Shown: positions 54,983 to 56,069 of the stretch, piece by piece
Position numbering within the stretch: the first letter of the stretch is position 1
Layout of the letters: each line of letters starts with the position of its first letter
From: Petrolisthes cinctipes
Taxonomy: Eukaryota > Arthropoda > Malacostraca > Decapoda > Porcellanidae
Assembly (NCBI GenBank): GCA_033782935.1
Contig: JAWQEG010000259.1
Span: forward strand, 224,501 to 288,500
Length of the DNA: 64,000 bases
Direction: 5' to 3'
Position numbers and translations under genes: made by a program
Notes under the pieces: model-generated
The model's database searches: none
What the model saw: the letters and a program-made list of their open reading frames with translations, nothing else
Told to the model about the DNA's origin: nothing

Positions 54983-56069
54983 GTGTCGTAGCGAAATCGT
55001 CACCAGAAAAGTCGTTACAGAATAGAAGTACCGTAACTCGTAATCCTTAGCGTCATTTAGCTAGCTAACCAATTAAATTTACGTGTGTGAGAGTGTATGC
55101 GTGTGGATATTAATTATTTATTAATGTTAAATTAATTATTGTTGGTCTTGATTGAGAATAAATATAGTAGAGTAACGTCATTAATCTTTGTGTGACCCTA
55201 CGTAACTAGTATAACTACTATTAATCTGTTGAGGGCTGGTTCTATCCAGAAATGAGGAATCTGGCATCCTCTACCACACCCTGGCCTGTTCTGTCTGTCT
55301 CTCTTACTATCTCTCATTCCTTCTGGGTAGCCGACGAGATTGCCCGATTGGGTGGCACAACAAGGAAGACTACAGACGGTGGGAATGTTGGCCCAGGGGT
55401 AGATGCCCGTTAGCCAGCAGTCCCCTCGTCTGCTGCCTTCGAAGAAACAGATCTCACTATCACCCTGACTCCCATTTGGGGGTCCGAGCATCTGCGTGGC
55501 TTCGGTTAACCAGACTCGGGACTGCTCGGCCTGACAGTCTGGGGAACTACAACAACAACAACAACAACAACAACAACTACTACTATTAATGCATATCTAG
55601 ACGAAAAAAAACCTACATAACTGTAATATTAAGTAATGTGTGAGTGGAAGAAGGACAAATCTAACCAGACAAAGTGAAGCCGACCAACCGCCACTCGTCT
55701 TTGTTTAAACTTGTCGGGTGAGAAAAATCAATACTCAAATTCCTCCTCCCTTCTACACCAACATTACACTGGTAGACAGACATACAGACACATAGACAAT
55801 TGTATTGGTAGATTGATATATACACAGTAAAAAAGGTAGATACTCATAGATAGACAGGCAAGCAAATACATTGCAAGACGTACATTCACACGTACGGTAC
55901 GTTGACACAAACACACATACACACGTACGCGCGAACGTACCCAGCGTTCCTCTGATGTCAGGTGAAGAAATCTCTCCGATGTAGTTAGGAATATTGACGC
56001 AAGTGATTCCCGTGTATAGTCCAGCCAGGATACGCCCACACAGCAACATGGCCAAGTTTTGCCCGAAGA
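111..56069 (-). CDS. Tret1-like facilitative sugar transporter (SLC2/MFS), 3' eight exons; 5' end missing
   Basis: The exons join (56069-55941, 52049-51837, 50158-49962, 49080-49024, 47696-47603, 47445-47302, 11216-11113, 350-111) into one frame of 392 residues plus TAG. Every junction has AG acceptor/GT donor and matching phase. Family landmarks appear in order: [10 protein letters not shown] and the [17 protein letters not shown] loop (TM4-5), a [12 protein letters not shown] variant of the PESPR signature, [11 protein letters not shown] (TM7), [21 protein letters not shown] (TM10), and the C-terminal [11 protein letters not shown]. These are hallmarks of SLC2/trehalose-type plasma-membrane uniporters, which carry trehalose or glucose down a gradient. 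Substrate cannot be told from sequence. The first three or so transmembrane segments are absent: no exon for them was recognised between 56070 and 64000, so they probably lie further right. The sequence is intact with no stop or frameshift, unlike all neighbours, so it is the one likely functional host gene here. Confidence 0.93.
361..819. other. Intronic DNA with GTTA-rich stretch
   Basis: The acceptor-proximal part of the last transporter intron holds a degenerate TTAG/GTTA array (361-390 and scattered TTAGTTAG to about 650). I see no gene or recognisable transposon here. Confidence 0.5.
820..960 (-). mobile_element. SINE-A 5' fragment
   Basis: Read on the minus strand this matches the head and body of the SINE copies at 16477, 17173, 38631 and 39354: the inverted pair around GTATTGCC/GGCAATAC, the GGCCCCAGCCACT block and the pyrimidine-rich middle. 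It lacks the clear LINE-like tail of the other copies, so it is 3'-truncated or strongly diverged. Confidence 0.6.
961..1454. other. Intronic DNA, nothing recognised
   Basis: AT-rich, with no coding signal I can support on either strand. An open stretch on the minus strand (1086-1325) has no recognisable domain. Confidence 0.4.
1465..1601 (-). mobile_element. CAA-tailed retroposon, 5'-truncated copy
   Basis: On the minus strand this matches the 3' part of the element at 55226-55578 and ends in a short (CAA)n tail. It is flanked by a 10-bp direct repeat, ACTTGCTCAG, at 1455-1464 and 1602-1611, the expected target-site duplication of a reverse-transcribed insertion. Confidence 0.8.
1612..2643. 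other. Intronic DNA, nothing recognised
   Basis: AT-rich DNA without domains. Overlapping open frames at 2187-2462 (+) and 2304-2624 (-) show no recognisable protein. A stretch around 2347-2400 weakly resembles the dispersed 80-bp motif seen at 15419 and 51433. Confidence 0.4.
2717..2812. repeat. Short tandem repeat, GGTGATCT-containing unit
   Basis: About four diverging copies of a roughly 25-30-bp unit (AAAATCGAGGTGATCTCGGG type) lie just inside the left end of the foldback transposon. Confidence 0.7.
2820..3245. repeat. 213-bp tandem duplication with inverted third copy
   Basis: Two direct copies (2820-3032 and 3033-3245) each start TACTGTACATA, run through an AGTACAGTAATTC block, a GGGGTTAGGCTTAAGTGTGAGG block and a poly-G run, and end CTGAGTTT. 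A third copy lies inverted at about 10444-10612, on the far side of the LINE insertion. Confidence 0.85.
3262..3365. repeat. Compound CA/GA microsatellite
   Basis: An (AC)n tract merges into AGAG and ACAC-AGAC tracts; a matching TG/TC-rich tract lies around 10378-10440 on the other side of the LINE. Confidence 0.9.
3998..5943 (+). pseudogene. LINE-1x Gag-like region (copy A)
   Basis: The reading frame is split: 3998-4339, then 4428-5081 after a frameshift, then 5054-5758 and 5750-5943. The first part is RRM-like in character ([20 protein letters not shown]), followed by a central domain and three cysteine clusters between about 4850 and 5020 ([18 protein letters not shown]...HLTSEC; YCFYC), typical zinc knuckles of LINE nucleic-acid-binding proteins. 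The C-terminal third is Ser/Asp-rich with SPKRK basic patches. Comparison with the copy at 61497-63437 shows the breaks are copy-specific decay. In that copy this region runs without a stop into the endonuclease. Confidence 0.8.
5950..6694 (+). pseudogene. LINE-1x APE-type endonuclease (copy A)
   Basis: The domain begins [20 protein letters not shown] with the WNCRG start, then SLQET (catalytic Glu), [23 protein letters not shown] (catalytic GDFN) and TAIDIYLCS in place of the usual I(D)L(x)(F/L). The final SDP (in YGSDPILL) takes the place of the usual SDHxP, with the active-site His missing. This nuclease nicks target DNA to prime reverse transcription. The frame breaks at 6694 and again before 6960; the frame 6633-6896 holds the linker ending in PKRPVPWW. 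Confidence 0.85.
6960..8676 (+). pseudogene. LINE-1x reverse transcriptase, interrupted by hAT MITE (copy A)
   Basis: RT motifs in order: [68 protein letters not shown] and FFDLG at 7475. The MITE intervenes at 7476-8170, then the frame resumes after 8171 as [28 protein letters not shown], and the catalytic YVDD at 8434-8445 ([10 protein letters not shown]). The frame is lost at 8676. RT copies the element RNA at the nicked target. Confidence 0.88.
7476..8170. mobile_element. hAT-type MITE (695 bp) inside LINE-1x RT
   Basis: Terminal inverted repeats are CAGTGGTTCTTAACC at the left and GGTTAAGAACCACTG at the right. The 8-bp target duplication is ATTTAGGG (7468-7475) and ATTTAGAG (8171-8178), differing at one base. 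Removing the element and one duplicate restores the RT motif [12 protein letters not shown] type and 8-bp duplication are diagnostic of hAT. No transposase is present. Confidence 0.93.
8690..10123 (+). pseudogene. LINE-1x RNase H and C-terminal domain (copy A)
   Basis: The frame 8810-10123 is long and open (437 codons) but is out of frame with RT upstream (8523-8849 carries the RT thumb). RNase H residues: [10 protein letters not shown] (first Asp), FTAELSAIL (Glu), IFSDSCSAL (Asp) and [20 protein letters not shown] (His/Asp). A Cys/His cluster follows ([18 protein letters not shown]), a C-terminal knuckle common in I/R1-like elements. The domain ends at TGA 10121-10123, followed by about 230 bp of 3' UTR. 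Confidence 0.87.
10645..10676. repeat. (CTA)n microsatellite
   Basis: About ten ACT/CTA units lie in the right arm of the foldback transposon, next to ATT trinucleotides. Confidence 0.95.
11113..11216 (-). CDS. Sugar transporter exon (TM10-TM11)
   Basis: 104 bp, acceptor ..tttgctgcag, donor AAAG|gtaccg. It encodes [34 protein letters not shown], which completes GEL(F) after the IPWVLMG of the previous exon. It matches the usual GE(I/L)FPSxVKG..N(W) stretch. It is flanked by a 36-kb and a 10.8-kb intron. Confidence 0.92.
11217..12178. other. Start of the 36-kb intron, nothing recognised
   Basis: AT-rich intronic DNA. Imperfect GTATGTAGGTA-like and ACTCATACA-like short motifs recur, but there is no gene or clear transposon end. 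Confidence 0.4.
12179..12670. repeat. 31-bp minisatellite, about 16 units
   Basis: The unit is GTAGACACACTGCACCCAGG plus GCCGCAACACT, 31 bp, tandemly repeated with very few changes in the centre and more at both edges. Because 31 is not a multiple of 3 and the unit lacks minus-strand stops, all three minus frames stay open as a 31-residue periodic peptide. I treat those frames as artefacts. Confidence 0.97.
12671..13200. other. Intronic DNA, nothing recognised
   Basis: It contains a short TA tract near 12800. No domains or transposon ends were identified. Confidence 0.4.
13201..13620 (-). mobile_element. LINE-2x 3' UTR fragment with TCAA tail
   Basis: On the minus strand it ends in the block GGCGGTTTATGACCCTGGCT, GTTGCGCC and ATCAATCAATCAATTAA, the tail type of LINE-1x. 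The upstream part (CTTCATGG.CTTTAGCGG) matches 51340-51400, which follows the RNase H fragment at 50490. It is therefore a 3' end of the second, related LINE family. Confidence 0.65.
13621..13926. other. Upstream flank of the THAP exon
   Basis: GC-richer than its surroundings (CGGGCGGG, CACCACGACACCC). It could hold a promoter or 5' UTR for the THAP open frame, but I see no definite element end or TATA box. Confidence 0.3.
13927..15309 (+). pseudogene. THAP-domain gene remnant (P-element/THAP9-like), two exons
   Basis: Exon 1 (13927-14079) starts ATG and encodes [20 protein letters not shown] with [20 protein letters not shown] downstream. A donor TCG|gttagt at 14080 and an acceptor ..tttttacag at 15174 join it to GAT CAT. 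Together these give the C2CH zinc module of THAP DNA-binding domains: Cys4, Cys9, Cys50 and His53 (C-x4-C-x40-C-x2-H), with the conserved Trp at 32. The second exon stops after 44 residues, and its end ([14 protein letters not shown]) comes from a dispersed 80-bp repeat. No transposase core follows. It is likely the 5' end of a decayed P-like element; a short host THAP gene is the alternative. Confidence 0.6.
14080..15174. other. Putative intron of the THAP remnant
   Basis: AT-rich, with no domains. A TTTGGAGGAAT motif at about 14448 resembles the edge of the dispersed 80-bp repeat. Confidence 0.35.
15419..15512. repeat. Dispersed ~80-bp motif with CCTCCAA/TTGGAGG ends
   Basis: The segment starts CCTCCAAACTATTCCAAGCA and ends TACTTGGAGGAATC. 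A related copy is at 15235-15305 (inside the THAP second exon), and an inverted one at 51433-51516. The imperfectly inverted ends suggest a very short non-autonomous element. Confidence 0.55.
15767..16200. mobile_element. hAT-type MITE in family S (copy 1)
   Basis: Ends are CAGGGTTCTTCAAACTTTTT and ..TTTGAAGAACCCGG; the 8-bp duplication is GTTTAAAG (15759-15766) and GATTAAAG (16201-16208). The same insertion site is occupied in the 37926 copy, so the MITE entered before family S duplicated. Confidence 0.9.
16477..16669 (+). mobile_element. SINE-A copy in family S
   Basis: The head contains GGTATTGCC..GGCAATACTT, then GGCGCCCCTTCGGCCCCAGC, and the tail is ..ATATCAATCAAA. It is flanked by TCCCTCGTGCTT (16465-16476) and TCTCTCGTGCTT (16670-16681), a 12-bp target duplication. 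No clear tRNA A/B boxes were identified, so promoter origin is open. Confidence 0.85.
16682..17172. other. Centre of family S (T-tract and spacer)
   Basis: A T(24) run at about 16719-16742 precedes an AT-rich spacer that recurs at 38884-39353. Non-coding. Confidence 0.6.
17173..17383 (-). mobile_element. SINE-A copy with perfect target duplication
   Basis: On the minus strand: head CCCGTGGGAAAGTATTGCCT, body with GGCGCCCCTTCGGCCCCAGC, and 3' end GGCGCTATATGACCTCGCTG, TTGCGGCG and (ATCA/TCAA)n. The 13-bp repeat TCAATATGTAGAG sits at 17160-17172 and 17384-17396. It is the cleanest intact SINE copy in the window. Confidence 0.92.
17397..17689. other. Nothing recognised
   Basis: AT-rich DNA between the SINE and a LINE RNase H fragment; it may be the distal part of family S. 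Confidence 0.3.
17690..17835 (-). pseudogene. LINE-2x RNase H fragment
   Basis: On the minus strand it reads [29 protein letters not shown], the Glu and second-Asp motifs of RNase H. It matches closely the fragment at 50500-50990 ([19 protein letters not shown]). The YTDG motif is also present upstream, but the segment between is deleted. Confidence 0.7.
17990..20280 (-). pseudogene. Degraded I-like LINE copy (related to LINE-1x)
   Basis: Read right to left: [10 protein letters not shown] (RT), EKAYDTNW (RT), [13 protein letters not shown] at 19645-19683 where catalytic YVDD is changed to YVDY, then [15 protein letters not shown] (19100-19175), [26 protein letters not shown] (RNase H), and the C-terminal cluster [20 protein letters not shown] at 18170-18281. 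All pieces align with the order in copy A but with many stops and shifts. It is an old relative rather than a recent LINE-1x copy. Endonuclease and Gag regions are not visible. Confidence 0.82.
20281..20766. other. GC-richer segment, nothing recognised
   Basis: The sequence contains GGCATGTGCCGACTC and a CACC-rich stretch near 20500. No known domain is seen in the open frames on either strand. Confidence 0.35.
20767..21022 (+). repeat. Repeat family R, copy 1
   Basis: It reads GGTGTCATAAGGGTCCTCTC ... ACAAACCAGAGTCGAGCTGA ... AGATCCTGTATCTAAAAAGA. The same sequence occurs inverted at 32330-33055, interrupted there by a Harbinger-like MITE. The two copies lie about 11 kb apart in opposite orientation. 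Confidence 0.85.
22176..22338. mobile_element. Palindromic MITE, GTCGGCGGC family, copy 1
   Basis: The 163-bp element is almost fully self-complementary. Its left arm starts AGTCGGCGGCAGAAGTCCTG and its right arm ends CAGGACTTTTGCCGCCGACT, with loop sequence around CTCGAG..ATAATCTCGAG. TA flanks both sides. Another copy is at 49195-49345. Confidence 0.9.
22341..22562. mobile_element. Second MITE of the GTCGGCGGC family, abutting the first
   Basis: It starts CAGTCAGCCGCAAATGTCCT immediately after the shared TA and ends ..CGACTTTTGCCGCCGACTG. The interior differs from the 163-bp form. It is either a distinct subfamily or an insertion next to the first copy. Confidence 0.75.
22957..24345 (+). 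pseudogene. Tc1/mariner-superfamily (DDE) transposase, broken
   Basis: The frame moves: 22957-23328 ([18 protein letters not shown], a helix-turn-helix), 23211-23558, 23616-24150, then after an A-tract at 24140-24153 the frame 24031-24303 continues to [10 protein letters not shown]. Catalytic motifs: [11 protein letters not shown] (the usual first Asp is His), [11 protein letters not shown] (second Asp) and [19 protein letters not shown] (Glu). The Asp-to-Glu distance is about 80 residues, far longer than the 34-41 of classical Tc1/mariner and closer to the long-spacing groups described as DD82E. Element ends were not determined. Inactive by the Asp-to-His change and frameshifts. Confidence 0.82.
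24346..24737. other. Flank between transposase and DIRS; one hairpin
   Basis: No gene seen. At 24619-24650 CTGTACCTTTTCTT and its perfect complement are separated by four bases (14-bp stem). The insertion flank of the DIRS element starts at 24738. Confidence 0.5.
24738..24965. repeat. DIRS left inverted terminal repeat
   Basis: It runs from TTGGTATAGTGAAACCAGCA through AGGCCCCTTCACAAGCCCAG to the CGCTCGCCCACTC block. Its reverse complement is 31930-32143 with few differences; the shared sequence encodes identical spurious 57-residue frames in both copies. Confidence 0.93.
27438..27554 (+). other. Putative intron 1 of the DIRS element (117 bp)
   Basis: Donor AGC|GTGAGTACC and acceptor TTACCCCTTACAG. 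The intron contains in-frame stops, while the flanking exons join in frame (QLA-DTLSS). Confidence 0.75.
27816..27915 (+). other. Putative intron 2 of the DIRS element (100 bp)
   Basis: Donor CCAA|GTAAGTACC, acceptor TTTGTCCGTAG. Joining keeps the gag frame (STSK-PRAPQP). Confidence 0.75.
27916..30064 (+). CDS. DIRS reverse transcriptase / RNase H / methyltransferase-like polyprotein
   Basis: The first exon (in a frame overlapping the gag tail, to 28244) reads [20 protein letters not shown] and [13 protein letters not shown] 206-bp intron, 28245-28450, then joins to [22 protein letters not shown] motifs: [49 protein letters not shown], and catalytic YLDD ([12 protein letters not shown], about 28912). 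RNase [54 protein letters not shown] methyltransferase-like segment follows (EVDLFAS...LYLFPPP...[14 protein letters not shown]). It ends at TAG 30062-30064. The RT start is uncertain. Confidence 0.88.
28245..28450 (+). other. Putative intron 3 of the DIRS element (206 bp), inside the RT frame
   Basis: Donor TCCG|GTGAGTAAC and acceptor CTTCCCGTTACAG. Both flanks are in matching phase 0, and the upstream frame otherwise stops at 28313. Confidence 0.7.
30065..31201 (+). CDS. DIRS tyrosine recombinase (YR)
   Basis: The frame (378 codons) is the same as RT, separated only by TAG. An N-terminal core-binding region ([35 protein letters not shown]) precedes the catalytic fold: [15 protein letters not shown] (first Arg), a Lys in a beta-hairpin region ([10 protein letters not shown]), [13 protein letters not shown] (His-x-x-Arg), [16 protein letters not shown] (the usual Gly-His/Trp and the nucleophile Tyr). 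The enzyme integrates the circular cDNA. It ends with a basic tail ([11 protein letters not shown]) and a TAA stop. Confidence 0.9.
   Translation: MSRWCPHPLQLGSACLQHPVCTTLSVTETTRLEFLRGVLSKRFTKETVDKMLRAHRQSSVRQYESCWKRFQDFLRRHPSRVISEDTVLEFLMWLADSTNRAPATVLAHHAALSDPLLLGFNIKVSERPLSLLRMGIRAGTAPHRAQTPSWSLHRVLSYLTFEGVPLEVCHLLQKALFLLALATGYRASQLAALTRHTAFSSVTPNLTSLTISPSPAFLAKNEQADDRIGPLAVPSFLRDGNFYPLCPVHAFVAYVEATRGASPDHLFYNSRSGNPLFPRSIARLFCRVIENGDPGHAPRAHSIRGVAASLAFLRTHSVERVRDLGGWASTSSFRTRYLFHSLSPTPCVAMGTPPSIPQGPRGRHMGGRGRPKRKGRVI
31202..31772 (+). other. DIRS 3' non-coding region
   Basis: The region after the YR stop holds AATAAA-like TAAAATAAAT near 31290 (possible polyadenylation signal) and G/C-rich runs at 31475-31530. 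No gene seen. Confidence 0.55.
31773..31870. repeat. DIRS internal complementary region (ICR)
   Basis: 31773-31810 is the reverse complement of the extreme left end (24738-24775), and 31808-31870 is the reverse complement of the extreme right end (32126-32188). The two meet at CCAATAATAGTGC, so the ICR spans the circle junction exactly as expected from the DIRS replication model. Confidence 0.9.
31930..32188. repeat. DIRS right inverted terminal repeat
   Basis: The reverse complement of the left repeat plus a right-specific extension (AACCAATAAATACAATTTAA..GCGACAAATGCACTA). The extension is present, inverted, only in the ICR. Confidence 0.92.
32281..33055 (-). repeat. Repeat family R, copy 2, split by a MITE
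   Basis: On the minus strand it matches 20780-21022 and then continues into the flank TAGTCATTCTATCTCGTACT. That flank lies on the far side of the 21020-22692 insertion in copy 1, so copy 2 lacks that insertion. It is itself interrupted at 32374-32874. Confidence 0.82.
32374..32874. mobile_element. PIF/Harbinger-type MITE (501 bp)
   Basis: Ends AGGCCGGTTCACACTAGCAA and TTGCTAGTGTGAACCACCCT share a TIR of about 37 bp (..AAAATATCGGCGTTTTTTCC). The target duplication is TAA at 32371-32373 and 32875-32877. A 3-bp TAA duplication and a GGCCGGTTCACAC-like TIR fit Harbinger. The empty site is seen in R copy 1 (ATTATGGTAAGAACGG). Confidence 0.9.
33056..33439. other. Nothing recognised
   Basis: AT-rich intronic DNA between repeat R and a LINE 5' fragment. 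Confidence 0.35.
33440..34050 (+). mobile_element. LINE-1x copy B, 5' UTR fragment
   Basis: It matches 3530-4110 and 60650-61480: CCTGGCGAGCTAGACTAGAG, CCCCGATTTCGGGGAGAGAG, CTTTTGAGCCATTGGGGCTG and so on. It ends in the first Gag codons at GCTAGCGATTTAGACAC. A 3'-truncated LINE is unusual, so a deletion or recombination removed the rest. Confidence 0.85.
34290..34420 (+). mobile_element. CR1-like 3' UTR fragment
   Basis: AGAGTATGGAAGGTAAAGAG GGGACATTCT matches, on the opposite strand, the 3' flank of the CR1-like LINE at about 35590-35660. Confidence 0.5.
34545..34841 (+). pseudogene. P-element/THAP9-like transposase fragment
   Basis: The 98-codon frame contains [40 protein letters not shown] and [20 protein letters not shown]. 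The last resembles the P-transposase (T)RRLNQDCLENxF motif seen in THAP9 and P elements. Only this C-terminal catalytic-core segment is present; it runs straight into a trinucleotide repeat. Its NRLN(E/Q)D region overlaps that at 53680-53710, so the two are separate copies rather than exons of one gene. Confidence 0.7.
34836..35175. repeat. Degenerate GTT/GTG-rich trinucleotide array
   Basis: About 340 bp of TGG/TGT/AGT triplets (GTAGTGGTGGTAGTGGTAGT type). Open frames on both strands (poly-Val plus, poly-Thr minus) are artefacts of composition. Confidence 0.95.
35176..35560. other. Nothing recognised
   Basis: AT-rich intronic DNA between the microsatellite and the CR1-like 3' end. Confidence 0.35.
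35684..37700 (-). pseudogene. CR1-like reverse transcriptase region
   Basis: From 37700 downward: [66 protein letters not shown] (37188-37424), then after decayed [46 protein letters not shown] and [12 protein letters not shown] (36389-36655, catalytic ADD). It continues through [33 protein letters not shown] (35803-36081) to [19 protein letters not shown] and a stop near 35684. Confidence 0.82.
37926..38354. mobile_element. hAT-type MITE in family S (copy 2)
   Basis: CAGGGTTCTTCAAACTTTTT to TTTGAAGAACCCTG, with the perfect 8-bp duplication GTTTAAAG at 37918-37925 and 38355-38362. Confidence 0.93.
38631..38830 (+). mobile_element. SINE-A copy in the left palindrome arm
   Basis: Starts ACCCCGTAGGGGAGTATTGC and ends CCTAATATTAATCAAA. 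The 12-bp duplication is TCCCTCGTTCTT (38619-38630) and TCCCTCGTGCTT (38831-38842), the same site as in copy 1 at 16465. Confidence 0.9.
39354..39560 (-). mobile_element. Chimeric SINE-A at the palindrome junction
   Basis: Its tail side is flanked by TCAATATGTAGAG (39341-39353), the site of the SINE at 17173. Its head side lacks the partner duplication and instead continues into GGTAAGAACGAGGGATAAAA, the inverted flank of the 38631 SINE. Confidence 0.88.
39839..40184. mobile_element. hAT-type MITE, truncated (right palindrome arm)
   Basis: The TIR CAGGGTTCTTCAAATTACGA with CTTTAAAC before it is retained; the opposite TIR is lost in a deletion ending at a short TCATT repeat near 40184. Confidence 0.85.
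40400..40858 (-). pseudogene. CR1-like APE endonuclease fragment
   Basis: On the minus strand: [54 protein letters not shown] (GDFNxPxIxW motif), [14 protein letters not shown] and SDHxI-like CKQRSQNNK in a shifted frame. The 5' part of the nuclease is missing where LINE-1x copy C begins. Confidence 0.78.
42143..44347 (-). pseudogene. RTE-like reverse transcriptase and C-terminal region
   Basis: 44323-43784: linker with [20 protein letters not shown], then a frameshift. 43660-43244: [43 protein letters not shown] and [16 protein letters not shown]. 43250-42414: [35 protein letters not shown] (catalytic ADD), [14 protein letters not shown]. 42454-42143: [15 protein letters not shown] terminal motif. 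About three frameshifts disrupt it. Confidence 0.87.
44348..45310 (-). CDS. RTE-like endonuclease (N-terminal part of ORF)
   Basis: A leader ([16 protein letters not shown], with a C run at 45177-45187 on the plus strand) is followed by [20 protein letters not shown] (VNVN start), [15 protein letters not shown] (TET, catalytic Glu), [16 protein letters not shown] (GDMN), [20 protein letters not shown] (SxIDY) and [10 protein letters not shown] (the usual SDH His is Pro). The frame ends in TGA at 44348-44350, a likely C-to-T change in a CGA codon, since the same frame continues as [15 protein letters not shown]. Confidence 0.85.
   Translation of the reverse strand: MTVFLSSDNADGPCPSGNEHCIALPAISGPPMGEWTAMATGGGGGSPGCPVEGVGKRECMRVVTVNVNRMMDGTKKREIVECFKKGRVDVMGVTETHVKGYGVVECKEGRESGLSEGMEGGVVWTGLNEKSKGRGKEGCALLVSPWVWKEVDGHGWNGSMIVWMTGKIGFVKYEWVCAYAPVNEKSWTGRERMRVFWEGLNACLRGVDNGRRVVMMGDMNEEVGSIVGKWGVEGINENGEYLVDVCAERGLFLANTFFQHKMIHRYTWRRDERKEQKSLIDYVAVDERLRKDVYDAKVVRGMTQCSDPFAVLVKMKVRVK
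45977..46390 (+). mobile_element. Penelope-like element 3' fragment
   Basis: An in-frame stretch, [47 protein letters not shown] and stop near 46190, matches the C-terminal region after the GIY-YIG nuclease of Penelope-like elements (His-x-(I/V)-x-W and (L)ES motifs). The 3' UTR carries TCTGAAGATGTAATATACGA, a motif common near Penelope 3' ends. It differs from the pair at 56-60 kb. Confidence 0.7.
46391..47301. other. Intronic DNA, nothing recognised
   Basis: A short TA-rich stretch lies at 46405-46435. No domain is seen; exon 47302-47445 of the transporter follows. Confidence 0.4.
47302..47445 (-). CDS. Sugar transporter exon (TM9-TM10)
   Basis: 144 bp, acceptor ..taccctcag, donor ATGG|gtgagt, phase 1 to 1. 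It encodes a polar loop ([17 protein letters not shown]) and [27 protein letters not shown]. The GxGPIPW motif of TM10 is intact. The next exon is 36 kb away. Confidence 0.93.
47603..47696 (-). CDS. Sugar transporter exon (TM8-TM9)
   Basis: 94 bp, acceptor ..ctgttcag, donor G|gtaact, phase 0 to 1. It encodes [20 protein letters not shown] and [18 protein letters not shown] is the conserved loop 8-9 motif of MFS sugar transporters. Confidence 0.92.
47697..48083. other. Intronic DNA, nothing recognised
   Basis: A T-tract at 47815-47825 and AT-rich sequence upstream of the SINE-like insertion. Confidence 0.4.
48096..48297 (+). mobile_element. Short retroposon with (AAC)n tail
   Basis: It begins CTGCCCATGGGGGCTGATTT and ends GGAAGAACATCAACAACA. 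The 12-bp duplication ACAAGCATGAGT at 48084-48095 and 48298-48309 defines it. Its body does not match the CAA-tailed retroposon at 55226. It is small (202 bp) and non-coding. Confidence 0.88.
48495..48750 (-). other. Unassigned coding-like remnant
   Basis: On the minus strand a frame of about 80 codons with one internal stop reads [30 protein letters not shown] and [40 protein letters not shown]. It has protein-like composition with amphipathic helices, but I recognise no family. It is probably part of a transposon. A GGGTACCATT/AATGGTACCC inverted pair (48456-48496) adjoins it. Confidence 0.35.
48820..48899. repeat. (GA)n microsatellite, about 40 units
   Basis: Pure AG/GA tract of about 78 bp in the intron before the mini-exon. 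Confidence 0.99.
49024..49080 (-). CDS. Sugar transporter exon (19-codon mini-exon, TM7-TM8)
   Basis: A 57-bp exon between acceptor tcatcaccag and donor CAG|gtgagg, phase 0-0. It encodes [19 protein letters not shown], the extracellular loop and the start of TM8. It is too short to stand out as an open frame and was placed by phase and by the conserved V(G/Q)xVQ ending. Confidence 0.85.
49195..49345. mobile_element. Palindromic MITE, GTCGGCGGC family, copy 3
   Basis: 151 bp between TA dinucleotides (49193-49194, 49346-49347). Arms CAGTCGGCGGCAAAAGTCCT and AGGACTTCTGCCGCCGACTG are complementary for about 65 bp, with a loop around ATTATTAGGTGTAG. Same family as 22176-22338. Confidence 0.93.
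49348..49961. other. Intronic DNA, nothing recognised
   Basis: AT-rich; no domain or repeat end seen up to the donor of the 49962-50158 exon. Confidence 0.4.
49962..50158 (-). CDS. Sugar transporter exon (large cytosolic loop and TM7)
   Basis: 197 bp, acceptor ..caactcag, donor AGC|gtgagt. The charged loop ([20 protein letters not shown]) leads to [34 protein letters not shown] is the TM7 QQxSGxN sugar-selectivity motif. The exon ends in phase 0. Confidence 0.93.
50490..51410 (+). pseudogene. LINE-2x RNase H and 3' UTR fragment
   Basis: [18 protein letters not shown] at about 50545, [31 protein letters not shown], then in a shifted frame FIWIPAHVG (50840) and an AKVRA-like end. These are the RNase H catalytic positions. 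The following 400 bp, including CTTCATGGCCTTTAGCGG, match the minus-strand LINE tail at 13201-13620. RT and upstream parts are missing (5'-truncated insertion). Confidence 0.75.
51433..51516. repeat. Dispersed ~80-bp motif, inverted copy
   Basis: TCCAAAGTATGCAAGGAAAC to TTGGAATAGTTTGGAGGAAT is the reverse complement of the 15419-15512 motif with modest divergence. Confidence 0.6.
51837..52049 (-). CDS. Sugar transporter exon (TM5-TM6 and cytosolic loop start)
   Basis: 213 bp with acceptor ..gctacag and donor G|gtatat. It encodes [20 protein letters not shown], a conserved W-R segment ([15 protein letters not shown]), the TM6 segment, and [20 protein letters not shown], which is the family PESPR-like loop signature with Lys for Pro. 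Phase 1 to phase 1. Confidence 0.92.
52050..52682. other. Intronic DNA, nothing recognised
   Basis: It has short GACAG/ATAGA-rich repeats (52080-52260) but no gene. Confidence 0.4.
52683..54283 (+). mobile_element. P-element-like transposon remnant (1.6 kb)
   Basis: Inverted repeats GTCAGACCAAGGCAATAAGA + CTAACAGGTCTTGTCA (52683-52718) and their complement at 54246-54283 flank a P-like transposase fragment. A palindromic TGACGTCA lies 25 bp inside the left repeat and 32 bp inside the right one. The internal length is much shorter than a complete P element. Confidence 0.75.
53407..53817 (+). pseudogene. P-element/THAP9-like transposase fragment
   Basis: Within 137 codons: [60 protein letters not shown], then [28 protein letters not shown]. 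The R-LNQD-(V/C)-(I/L)-E-x-(F/L)-F motif and GG..HPSP end match the C-terminal catalytic part of P/THAP9 transposases. Likely an internal deletion derivative; the N-terminal THAP domain is absent. Confidence 0.78.
54284..54892. other. Intronic DNA with short internal repeats
   Basis: AGTGTTAGCTTTGCC/TTAGCACCTAAAT motifs repeat two or three times between 54650 and 54830. No gene. Confidence 0.45.
54893..54977. repeat. (AT)n microsatellite, about 42 units
   Basis: Pure TA/AT tract. The poly-Ile/Tyr open frame over it is an artefact. Confidence 0.99.
55226..55578 (+). mobile_element. CAA-tailed retroposon (353 bp)
   Basis: Starts CTGTTGAGGGCTGGTTCTAT, contains CAGCAGTCCCCTCGTCTGCT and CCCATTTGGGGGTCCGAGCA, and ends in (ACA)n. 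The duplication ACTACTATTAAT is at 55214-55225 and 55579-55590. A truncated copy lies at 1465-1601. SINE or the 3' end of a LINE; no tRNA-like head recognised. Confidence 0.9.
55591..55940. other. Intronic DNA, nothing recognised
   Basis: ACAGAC/ATAGAC-rich short repeats; no gene. Confidence 0.4.
55941..56069 (-). CDS. Sugar transporter exon (TM4-TM5 region)
   Basis: The acceptor is ..ttttcag and the donor is G|gtacgt; 129 bp, phase 1 to phase 1. It encodes [20 protein letters not shown] followed by [23 protein letters not shown], containing the GRxxxGxxxG motif and the conserved SSPDIRG loop. The frame is fixed by the next exon, whose first two bases complete a Gly codon. Confidence 0.9.

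Noticed and set aside
54776..55003. Open frame of Tyr-Ile repeats
   Set aside because: Translation of the (AT)n microsatellite.
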